Shown here piece by piece: positions 1-12,000 of a stretch of DNA of 43,174 nt. This DNA is from Verrucomicrobiaceae bacterium UBA2429 (GTDB lineage Bacteria; Verrucomicrobiota; Verrucomicrobiia; Verrucomicrobiales; Verrucomicrobiaceae): contig DDQZ01000101.1 of assembly GCA_002343505.1 (NCBI GenBank), forward strand, positions 866 through 44,039, in the 5' to 3' direction. A program made the translations under genes and the position numbers. A model generated the notes under the pieces. It ran no database searches and was not told the DNA's origin. It was given only the letters and a program-made list of their open reading frames with translations. Position 1 is the first letter of the stretch; each line of letters starts with the position of its first letter.

Positions 1-3000
1 GTGAACGGCACCGGGCGCACCTGGAAGGTGACTGTCACCAAGCTGCGCTGAAGCACCGGCTCGACGATGATGGTCTGCGCGGCGACGACCTCCATCGTGC
101 CGGTGGCGGCGCTGTGCCCTGAGGCGGTGACCTGCCAGGAATAAAGACCCTCGGTCAAGTCGGCAAAGGTGGCGTCGCCGCTGGCGTTGGTGCTGAGCGG
201 ACCCACTTCCTGGCCGCTGATGCTGTTGCGGATGCGCACCGTGGCGTTCGGCACCTCCTGGCCGAGGAAATTCTCGACATGAAAAGTGGCGCCGCCTTTG
301 GCCTCGGAGCTGACCAGGGCGTAAAGATTGAAGTCGAAACCGGCCATCGCATTCGAGCCTCGTATCTTGACCACGTCCTGAACGTAGCCCTGCGGAGTGT
401 TTTCCGGCGGCACAAAAGCCACGGTGAAGGTGACGGTGGCGCCGACATCCAGGTCGGGAAGTTCGGCATTGCCCTGGGCGTTGACAGGCAGGTTGATCTG
501 CATCCAGGGGATGAGCTGCGGCGGAACCAGCTCGACATCAAGCAGCGCGCGGGTGCCCAGGTTTTGCAGGGTGACCTGCTGGCTGACGATCTGCCCTTTG
601 TTCACCGTCACATCCACATATCCCTGGCGCGGGCTGGTCATGGAAAGAATCGGGACGGCCGGAAGCAACTGCAAAGTTCCGGCGAACCGGGTCGAAGCTC
701 CCTCCGCCGTGGTGAAGGTGATCTCAATGTTCGCGTTGTCCGGCGCGTCCACCGCGGCCGCCAGCCTGAGGTTCACTGGTGTGCGCTTGTTCGCCGCAAG
801 ACCGGCGGGCGGCCCGGCGGCCTGGAAGTCGCAGGTCACCTCGGGTATCGGAATCTCCGTGACCCCGTCAACATCCAGACGATAGGCCCTGAAATTGACG
901 CCGACGCCGCTCAGGGGCAGCTCCGCCGGATTGATCAACTGGATCGTGAAATCCAGGTGGTCATTCTTCGACATGCGGATGTTGCCGAAGGAGGGGGTGG
1001 CGTAGATGCGGTAAATGCGCACGGTCTTCTGCGCCAGCACATCAAACACATCGGGATGAGCCGCCCAGATGGTCAGCTCGCCCGCGAAACCGGAGAAGGG
1101 CTGGTAACTGTAACTGAAATTGCCGTCGCCGTCAGCCTCCACATCCTGATACCACACCGCGCCGCGCGCCGCGAAGCCGATGCGCATCGGGACATTGCCT
1201 TGAGGGTTGGAACTGGCACGGTCAATGGCCTGGCCGCTGATGACAATCGGCTCGTCTCCAGCGAAGATGTCCTTCTCCGTGCTTACCGAGCCGAAGTAGG
1301 GTGTCTCAATCACGGAACTCTGCAGCGTTCCTGTCAGCGGGCCGGAAACACGCTGGGAGGCGGTGCCGAGCCCGGCGAAGACCTGGCTTAACGTGGCGCG
1401 GAAATTGGCGCGCCCCGTCTCGGCCAGCACGATGGGAATCAAAACGTCCTCGACCGACACTTCCACCGAGGCCCCCGGAGCGATGCTCACATAGGCGTCG
1501 CCGTTCGGGCGGATCAACAGGCCGGGTGCGCCGAAGCCGTTGAAATTTCTCCGGCTGATCTCCGCGCCGGACTCGTCGAGGACCTGGATGAAAAGATCGC
1601 CCGGCTGCTGCCCGGTCTGGCGGCCCAGCACGACCTCCATCGTGGCGTAGCCGCGATTGTGGATGCGGGTCTTGACCTCGGCCAGGCCGCCGGCCACGGG
1701 AGGCTCGGTGACGCGCATCTCCAGCATCAGAGGCGGCTCGACAGCCGCAAGGATGTTCGAGGCCGATCCGGTGTAAGCCACCAGCGAGCCGCCCTCGTTG
1801 GGCGCGGCGCGCACGCTGATTTCCAGGTTCTGGCCTTGCGCGTCGAACTCTGGTCCAGGCACGGGAATGTCCAGGCTTTCATTGGAGGCGGCGGCGATTT
1901 CCAATGAAACCGGCTGGGTGAAAGCGGTCACCGCGCCTCCGCCCAGCGTGCGGCTGACCTGCACCGCGTTGAGCGCGAGCGGAGTGGCGGCGTCCTTGTT
2001 GAGGATGGTGAGCCGGTAATTGTCAAAGTAGCGAGTGCGGGAGACGCGGGCGGCTCCCTCGTCATCCGGGTTCATGACCAGGCTCCAGGTCACAGGCAGC
2101 ACGCGCACGGTGCGCGGCGCGCTTTCACGAGAGAGATTGTCCACTGCCGTGACGCGGTATTCCACAGACTCGGCGGGAGGCAGCGGCAGCAGATCGGTGA
2201 AAGTCTTCGTCGCCACAGGAATGGGCTGGCCGTTTTGCTTGACCCCGTTGCGATAGACATTGTAACCCACACCGGCAGGATCATTGAAAGTCCAGCTCAG
2301 CACGGTGGGTTGGCCCTGGTTGACCTGGGCCAGGAGACTGCCCACGGCGTCCACGAAAAACTCGAAAGGCACCGGACCCGCGCGCGACTCGTTCTCGTAA
2401 CTGTCCGCCGCGGCCACCTCGTATTGCAGCAGTCCCTTGGGCGGGAAGTCCAGCACAGGCTGGGCGCTGTTCAAAGTGCGGATTTTCACCCCGTTCCGAT
2501 ACACATGATAGCGGTGTGGCGCGAGGCCGTCGGAGGGCGGATTCCAGGTGATGCGCAGACCGGAGTTGGTGAGCGTGACATCCAGGTCCTCCGGCGCGTT
2601 GGGCGGTGTGCGGTCGCTCAAGGCGTTGAGGGTGCCGCTCGGATTGCCTTCGATGCTCACGCGGAAGGCGCGTATGGCATAACGATAAATGCCGTCCTCC
2701 GGCACAGTCTCATCCGTCCATTCCGTTTCTTCAATGCCGTCCGCCACAAGCACCACGGGAGTCACACCCGTGTTCCCAAGCTCGCGATAGATGCGGTAAC
2801 TGTGCGCGTCCGCGACGGGGTTCCAGGTGATTCTTATCCTGCCGCCGGAGAGCGTGGTGGCGGCCAGGTTCACTGGGATGCCGGGCGCGTTCGGATGCTC
2901 GGTGTTGTAAATCTCAAGCTGGTTGGGCGTGACAGAGCTTCCCACATTGTCGCGGGCGTCGGTGGCGCTGAAAACGAACTGACCCTGGCCTTTGCCCATG

Positions 3001-6000
3001 GAGGCGGTGAGCAGGATGCTGCCGGTCCAGTTCACGCCGGAGCCGGTGAGCGCAGGCACGATGTCCGCGCCAATGGGCGGAGTGAAGGTGAGGCTGGGAG
3101 TGGTGCCGGGTTTGGGCGCCTCGCTCAGGGTGAGATTGAAGCTGAGGCTCACATCCTCCGCCACGGCGGGGTCGGCCTCGCTGACCGTTTTTATCGGAAC
3201 TGGACGGTCAAAAGTGAGCGCGCCTGCGGGCGGCGTGACATCGAAGCTCAGGGCGGTGCCTCCGGGGCTGCCGCTGAAGCGGTTGCCGGTCAGGTCGGTG
3301 CCGGTGACGCTTACTACGGCAGCGCCGGTGCGCGCGCTGACATTCGTGACGTTGTAAGTGGCCGTGTAGGTGGTGCCGCTGGTCTTGGTGAGAGGCACGG
3401 AGATGGGCGTGTTCAGGCCGTTCGGCTTGATGGTCATCAAAGGCGTGGCGGCCAGCGGCTCGTTCGACTCCAGCACAATGGTGAGCGGCCCCGGTCCGGC
3501 GGGCATGGCCTTGTCATAACTGACTGTGAAAACCGGCGCCGTGCGGTCGAGAGTGTAGGCGATCTGGTTGGAAAGGGGGCTGGCGTTTCCAGCCGCGTCG
3601 TAGCCGACCACGGAGATGTGCAAATCTCCATCAGGCGCCGATGTGAGAGTGTAGGACTGGACGTTCAGCAGCGCGCTCTGGCCGCTTGCGGCCGCGGAGC
3701 TGGCAAAAGGCGCGTTGTGCCAGAAGACCCTGTATTTGACCGGCCGCTCGCCGGATGGAGAGAATCCCCATTGCAGGATCAATCCGCGGAAGGAGTCGTA
3801 AATCGGGGGTTCCTGGAGCACGACGGGAGCGGGCGGCCCGCTGTCCAGCTCCACGTTCACCGCCGTGGAGGCGCGCGTGCCAACCACATCCTCGGCGGTC
3901 GCGATGAGAGCGTTCGCCCCTTCCACGAGCGGCACATTGGCAAAGCTGAACGCGCCGCCGACCGTGGCCGTCATGCTGCCCTGCGGCGCGCTGTTGCGGG
4001 TCAGGCGAACCGTCACACCAGGCTCGGCGGTGCCGGAAACCGTGATTGCCGGCGTGGCGACAACCGCGTTGTTCAACGGGGCGGTGATGACCGGAGCGGG
4101 CGGCGGCTGGGGATCAAGCGTGACATTCACCTCGCGGGTGGACTCGTTGCCCGCGTTGTCGCGCGCCAGCAGCCTCATCCGGTAGGGTCCGGCATTGAGC
4201 GGGCGCATGTCCCACTGGAAGTTCAGACTGCCTCCCGCCGCGCTGGCCAGCAGCGTGTCATTGGCAAAGAGACGGATGAGATTCATTCCGAGAGCGGCCG
4301 TGGCGCTGCCGGTGACGGCGAGAGGCCGTGTGATGACCTGGCCGTCCGCGAGGCTGAAAGTGTTGATGACCGGCCCGGTGGTGATGAGCGTGACATTCAC
4401 CGGGATGGCCGCGCCAGTCTGGCCGGTGATGCTGCGGAACTGCGCATACACCGTCTTCAAGCCCGCGCCGGTGGAGAGCAGATGGCTGCCTGGGAAGGGA
4501 TAGGGGCTGAAAGTGTTCGTCTCTCCGGCAGGGAAAATTTCCTGCCAGAGCACGCCGGGGAAGAGCGAGTTTTCACTCAGGCGGAAGGCGGTGGCATTCG
4601 CCGAGGCGAGCACGACGGCGAGATTGCGCACGCCCGTGCTGGTGATGCCGCCCGCCGTGGCGAAACCCGCGGCCAGCACAGGCTCGCCCGCGAGCGGAGA
4701 GCCTGTGTCCACCGTGCCCGCGATCATGGCGGCGATGTCGCCAGCCGCACTGCTGCCCCACCAGTTCCCCTGCATGTCGAGAACGGCCGGCGCGGACTGC
4801 TCCGCGCCTTGAACGCTGTTGTTTTTGATCACGGAACCCGTGACCGAGAGCAGGGCATTGCCCGAGGCGCGGACACCGCGATCATTGAAAGCGAAAAAGC
4901 TGCTTGCCACGCTTACATTCGCATTGCCGCTGGCGGCGATGCCCTGGCCCTCGTTCTGCACGCAGAACAGCGAGCTGAGCTGCGGCGTGCCTCCCACGAC
5001 CTGCACGCCTTCGCCATGACGCAGCCAGAGATGGGCGAGACGTGTGCTGGCGTTGGTGTTGCTGAGCACCACGCCATTCCAGTCACCCTTGGCCGGTGTG
5101 GCGGTGCTGGACATGAAATTGATGGGACGAAGCGGCGTGCCTTCGGCCACGAGCGCGCCTTCGATGGTCAGGCCGGTGCCGGGAGCGAATTTCAAAGTCG
5201 TTCCGGGAAGCACAGTGAGAGTGGCTCCCGGCCTGACGATCATGGACTGCAAAACCTCGACCACCTCATCGGCGCCCGCGCTGCCAATGGTGAGATTGGC
5301 GGTGATCTGCCCGGCGAGCGGGTCGGTCCACGCCTGTGTGGTGACGGCGGGATCGAACTCATCCAGCCTGTTGTAACCCACGACAGCGATGTGGTAGGTC
5401 TTGCTCCGGTCCAGCCCGGCAAGATCATGTGTCTTCACATTCGCGGCGAGTTGCGCCACAGGAGTCAGCCCTGTGACATCGGCGAAAGGCGTTTCTTGCA
5501 TATAAACACGCCAGCCCTGGAAGCCGATGAGGGCGGCTGTGTTGTAGGCGTTCCAGTTGAGTCTCGCGCTCTCCGGTGTCGGACTGGTGAGGACAAAATT
5601 GACCGGTGGTGGCACCGTGCTTTCCATCAAAACCGGCAGCGTGGTGACGGCAGGGTCGGAATTGCCCGCCACATCCACGGCGGTGATGGCCGCGTAATAT
5701 TGCGTGTCCGGCTGCAGACCGGTAAATGTGTAAGAGCGCGGCGCGGCTCCTAGACCGCTCACCGCCGGGATACCGGCCACGGAGGCGAAGTCGGCCGGCT
5801 GGAGGTACATGCGGAACGCGTTCAAGTCCGCGGGCGCGGCGTAACCCATCCAGTTCACCGTGGCGCTTGTTCCAGTGAAGGAAGACAATGCCAGCACCGG
5901 ATTCGGGGGCGGTGTCACATCCACGTCAAAGGAGAAGACATCCGCCGGCTCCATGACGCGGTTATTCGAGTCCGTGGCCGCGCTGGCATTCAACACATAG

Positions 6001-9000
6001 GCGCCGCCATTGCCCGCGCCGAAGGTCGTGTCCGCGCTGCGGAACTGCGTGGCGGAAATCCACGAGCCTCCGGGCGGGATGACAGCGGTCTCGGAGGCGT
6101 TGGCGCTGCTGAGGACCAGGACCGGCTCGACGTTGTTCCTCATAGTCCGGTCAAAAGTCAGGGTAAACTGCACATTACCGGCGGCGCGAATGGGATTGGC
6201 ATAGTTGCTCGTCACCTGCGTCACCACCGGTTTGAGAGAGCGGCTGGTGTAATGCGCCACGAAGTTCATCACTGGCGCGTCGAGCGTGCTGAAGGTCTTG
6301 CTGAAGACACGCTGGCTGCCAAAGAAGACGCCGTTGAGCTTCCAGTGGTCGAAGAGGTACTCGGTATCGCCGGCCTCGACGCTGGCGCTCGCGGAGAAAT
6401 TGGAGGACTGGCCGTTGTTGAAAGTACCGTCGCCCGCGGTGACTCCGAGTCCGGGGGGATTCGTCGCCGTCACGACATCATGAGTCGGATTGGCCTCGAC
6501 AAAGACCGCCTGGAAGATCCGCGGCCCGGTGACAGCCAGGTTGAGCACCGCGTTCGTGCTGATCGTGGCTCCCGCCTCCTCCCAGCGTCCGAACAAATAC
6601 CCCTGGCTGGCGGTGGCGGTGAGCTGGGCGTTCGAGCCGTGCTGGAAGAAGCCCGCGCCCGCCACGCTGCCCGCGCCTGCCGGAGTGATGGAAGCCGAAA
6701 CTTGATAGGAGGGCAGCGCGAACTCGGCCACAAGGTTGCGGTTTGCGGTGGCATTGAAGGAATAACCGGCGCTGGCGCTGACAAAGGAGCCGTTTTGCGT
6801 CCAGCGCACAAACTGCCAGGGCAGCAGGGAGGTGTCAGGAGTGGCGGTGACCGTGACCGGAGTGCCCGCGAGGAAGGTGCCGCCGCCGCTGACCGCGCCG
6901 CGCGCGGGATCGGGTGTGGAGACGCTCACCGTCCAGTATTGCAGGATGGTGAAGCTGGTCTGCGCGGTGTTCACCTCCGCCGTTGTGTTCGAGACGCCGT
7001 CGTGCTCATAGACATCGTTTTGAGCGTCAGCGGTGACGCTGATCTGATAGACCCCGGCCGCAGTCGTGACCACGCTGGCGTCGCGTGGAAGGCTGCCGCC
7101 GGCGCTGATGCCTCCCGGTGTCCGCAGTTCGTCGAGCAGGGTGGCCCCGGTCGTTGTGTTGACCACGCGCACACGCTCCTTGAATCCGGCGGGGGCCGCC
7201 AGATTGCCCGTGTTTGCCAGATTCCAGGTGATCGAAAACTCGTCCGCCACCGGGCCTGTGACTCCGAGATTCTGCACCACCAAATTTGGATATGGAGCAA
7301 GCGCCACAGGGAAGGTCGTCGCGCTGGCGGAGGTGTTGTCATTCTCCAGGATGACCTCGTCCACCTGGTTCGTGAAGTCTGTGCGGGCGATCAAATAGTA
7401 ATCCCCCACCGCGCCCTGGGGCAGCGTCGAAGTGCCGGTCACGGTGTATGACGCGCCCATGCCCAGGCCGCCGTTGCGGACAAAAACACCGACTTCGGAA
7501 TCATCCTGGTCGCCAAAAATGAGGTTTTTCGAAAGCACGAGCCGGTCGCTCCAGGGAACGTCAGGAATGTCAGCCGAGCCGACATTGGACACGGTGAACT
7601 CATAGGTGTAGGTGTCGCCGCTTTGCAGGCCCATTTCCGGCGGCAGCACCACCTCGGTGACCTGGAGGTTTGGAATCGCCACCGAGGAGGTGTCATGCAC
7701 CTGCAACTCGGCCACATACTGGCTCATGTAGTTCCCCGTGGCGCCCGTGGAGCGCACGAGCATGAAGTAGTCACCCGGTGTGTTGATGCGCACCTCGGCG
7801 GAGCCGTCGCCAGGAGCGCCATTGATCTCGCTCATGAAAACGCCCGAGGAATTGTAAACCGCCACGACAGGCAGGAAGGAACTGGTGGCGGGCAGGGTGG
7901 CGGAAACGAAGATCGTCTTGCCCGCCGGGACGGCGCCCAGGGCGTAGTAATCAAGGTCCGAGGGCGTGTGAACGATGCCCGCCGCGCGCGCCACGCTGAT
8001 GTCCCCCATCGGCGCCAGAGTCAGCGGCGTGGCGGAGGCGATGTTGTTGTTCGACTCGATCTCGACCTGAGCCAGCGCCGGATCAATCAGCGACAGCCTG
8101 AAGCGGTACTCCTCCTGCCAGGTGTTCCATTCGTTCACCTGGACATAGTGCGTGCCGGTGGCGTTGAGCGTGAGAGTGGCAAACAAGCCCTGGTTGTTGT
8201 TGCCTATGTTGCCCTCCCACAGAACTGAGTTGTCAGGGCGGCGGATGCGCCAGTAAAGATCAGTGGAGGGGGATGCGCCGACCAACTCCGTGTCGAAGGT
8301 GAGCTTCTGGCCCGCCGCACCCTGGAATGACCAGTAGTGCGTGTCGCCGGAGGAAGTGCGTCGTCCGCGCCCGGCTCCTGTGATCAGACCGTCAGGTTCT
8401 TCCACCTGCACAAGAGCCGTGGCCGTCGCGGGCGTGTTGCTGCCTGGATTGATCGTCGTGAAGCCGGGCACTTGAGCCACGCTAAAATTCCTGACAAAGG
8501 CGCCGGGCATGTTGTTGCCATAGGTGTCCTTCAGCCCGGCCACCGTCAGGCGGTATATGCCGGGAGGCAGCGGCGCGGCGAGATTGAACGACGCGCTCAG
8601 CCCTGATGAATAGGCGGCGGGTGAAACCGGGTAAATCACATCATCACTCGTGCCCAGCACCATGTCGGCTCCGGCCTCGCGGAGCGCGTAGGTGGCCGGA
8701 TTCGTCACCGTGGAGGCCAGCATGTCCTCATTGAAGGAAAGAGTGAAACTGTTGATGAAAGCCAGTGTCGAAGCCCCCTCGGCGGGCAGGCTGGTTCCCG
8801 TGATCTGAGGCGGCAGCGCGTCGGTGAGCGAGAGCGCCGCCTGGTAGATGCAGTGGAGGTTGCGATTGCCCGCGCTCTCGGAAAAATGCAGAAAATACTG
8901 CCCCTCCGCGCCGCCCGCCACCGTGTGGCTGACATTCAGCCCGCCCGCGCCTGAGGAGGCCACCTCCGAGCCCCCGGCGTTCAGGATGCGCAGCAGGCCG

Positions 9001-12000
9001 GTGGTGAAGGTGCTGTTCTGCGGGCGGTTGAGCGTCACATTGATCTGCGTCCCGCCCGCCAGATTTCCCAGGCTCCAGAAGTCGCCGGATGTGTCGTTCC
9101 CGGCGATGTGACCGAAGATTTTCGCGGACCTGGACCCAGACGCCGCATTGAAGGCCGCGAGCGTCGCCTGCCCGGTGCTGTTGTTGACCTCCGCCTCGAT
9201 CTGCGTTTGCGCATCCACCGTGGTGACCCGGAAACGATATTCATGGGTGCTGTAGTGCCAGGGGGAAACACGCAGATAATACCTTCCATCATATGGAATG
9301 AGGAATGGCTGGGTGTAAACATAGCCATTGCTGGCGATGCTGGAGGAACCCAGGATATGCGCGCCGCGGTGGTCGTAGAGATTGAAATCAAAGCCGCTGC
9401 TTGAAGGTGCTCCGGGGCTTTCAGCGGCGATGATGAGACGCTCGCCGCCCTTCGCGGAGAACTGGTAGTAATCCGAGTCCGAATCCGTTTCGAGATGGCC
9501 GCGCCCGTAGCCGTGGCGCATGCCGGCAACGATGGTGTCGGCGTTCAAATTGAACGACCCGAGGCCCAGATAGACTCTGACAGCGGCCTGGTCGTGCGAA
9601 AGGGCGATCATGTCGCGCATTCCGTCGCCGTTGAGGTCCTCCACGGCTGCATCGAGCACCTGGTTCAACTCCGTCCAGATGGAGGCTGAATTGAAGCTGA
9701 GAACGGGAGTGGCCTTGTTCTGGCGGGCCACCAAGGCACCCCAGCGCGGCGCAAGAATGTCGGGATAGCCGTCTCCATTCAGATCACCCACACGCATGTT
9801 GTACTGGTTGCGGTTGCCGTCCAGAGTCCAGTTCACATGAGGCTGGAACGTGCCGTCGCCGTTGCCATTGAGGATGTTGACCGCGTTTTGACTGCTGCCG
9901 TAGCAGACCACCAGGTCGGCTTTGAAATCACCGTTGAAGTCCGCCACCGCGATGCCGGTGGGGTTGTTGCGATCCGTGGCATGGCGCACAGGATCACCAA
10001 ACGCGCCGGCCCCTGTCGCCAGGAAGACCAGGATGTCATTGCTGTCATTGTTGGCTGAGGCGATGTCTGAAAGACCGTTGCCGTCAAAGTCCGCCACCGC
10101 GAGGTGATATGGCCGCCATGAGGGGGAAAGCCCCGCGCCGGCAAAGCTGTGGGTGAAACCACCGAGTCCGTCGCCGAGGTAAATGCTGAGGCTGCGCCCG
10201 TTGACTCCGGTGAGATGGTTCGTCACGGCAAAGTCGGGATTGCCGTCGCCATTGAAATCCCCGGCTGCGGCGGAAAGCGGTCCGTCACCGGCGGCAAGAG
10301 TGGCGTGCAGGGTCAGGGTTCCGTTTCCGTTGTTGCGGAAGATCGTCGTCTGGTCGGCATTGTAGATTGGCACCACCACGTCCATGAGGCCGTCCTTGTC
10401 GAAGTCCACCAGGCACATGTAATGCGGCTGGCTGCCGGTGGCGTATGTCACCGGCGCGCCAAAAGTGCCGTTGCCGGCGCCAAGGCGGGTCGTTATATTG
10501 TTCGAGTCGCGGTTCGAGACGACGAGGTCTTTTTCGCCGTCACCGTTCAAATCAACCAGCAGCAGGCTGATGGGCGCGCTGCCGCCGGAAGTGAAGGAAG
10601 GCTGCACGGCGTAGGAACCGTCGAATCCGCCGGGGGTGGTGATGCCGGATAGAATTTCCGCCGTGGCCAGCGTGTTGTTGTTGCGCCCTTCGGTGACAAA
10701 CCCGGCCACATCCTGGATGTTGAAGAACCTCACATGGCTGGCATCCATCGGCCGCTCGAAGAGGTCCCTCAATCCGGTGCCCGCTGTGAAGCGGTAAGCC
10801 CCGGCTTGCAGCGGTCCGTCCATGATTCGCAGAGTCGCGGAAAGGCCGCTCGTGTAGGACGAGGGTGACAGGGTGTAAGGCACGTCGTCCGCGTCATCGA
10901 AGACGCCGTTCGGCCCGGCGCTGCGCAACTCGTAGTTGGCGGCATTGACCACGGTGGATGCGAGCATGTCCTCGCTGAAGCCCAGGGTGAAGACGGGATG
11001 CGGGAAGGTGACGGTGCTGCCTTCAGCGGGCAGGGAGTTCGAGGTGATGAACGGCGGCGTCACGTCCTCAATGGTGATGGACGCCTGATAAAGGGATGTG
11101 ACCGAGCGTTCATTCCTATGCACGCGCAGCCTGTAGGAGGCGGCATCCGACGCGCCGAGAGTGAACTGAAGAGGACCTGCGCCCGGAGCAGCAAACGCCA
11201 TCTGTGTGCCATCCGATTTGAAAAGCGTCAAAAATGGCTGGGCGGCAAGCGCTGGCGGCACCGCGCCAGCCACAGTGTCCGGGCCGGCTGCGGCGCTGGC
11301 CGCGGCCTGGGCGTCATTGTAGGCGCCGTCCCAGACTCGGAACTCGCTGTATGCACCGTTGAGATTGCCATCGGATGTCCAGTTGGAGCGGCCAAGCCAG
11401 TTGTTCAAATCGGCGATCCCTGTCAGCATGGCCGCCGTGCCAAACGAACCACGCAGCACGCCATCCCGGTAATATTTGATGACGCCCCCGGAAGCCCCGG
11501 CGGACTCATAAACCACCGCGTAATGAAACTGCTGCCCGGCGGAGTATGAGACGCCAAAATCCGCGGAGTTCGAGGCGCCCGAGTTGATGGAAATGCGATT
11601 GCTGGTCAATGTGCCGCTGACCTGCGCAGACAGGAAAAAATGCTGCCCTCCTGTGGCCGAGCCGCCCGGACTCAAAAGCTCGCCAGCCGTTCCTGTGCCG
11701 AAATCGAACAGCCGCGACCAGTTTTGAGAGCCATTGATCGTCGCCCAGCCTTCGAAGGTGGCGCTGCCTGTCCGGCTGGAAACGATGCCATTGGGCAGGT
11801 CTATGTAGGGTGCGGACCCTGACGCGCCTCCTGGCAAGACGACCTGTCCTCCGCCCACCACAGCACCTGTGCCCAGCAGATTGGCGCTGGGCAGGCTGGT
11901 CACAGAATCAGTGAACTCCGTGGCTCCTACGGCTTCTCCAAAGCTCCAGCGGTGCTTGAGTTCAAGCGCCTGCATGGACGGCAAATTGTCCACCGCAAGT

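Noticed and set aside
2235..5753. A 1172-codon plus-strand open frame
   Set aside because: It lies antisense to the giant gene. Its translation is Arg/Gly/His-rich low-complexity sequence with no domain, as expected for an opposite-strand shadow in GC-rich coding DNA.
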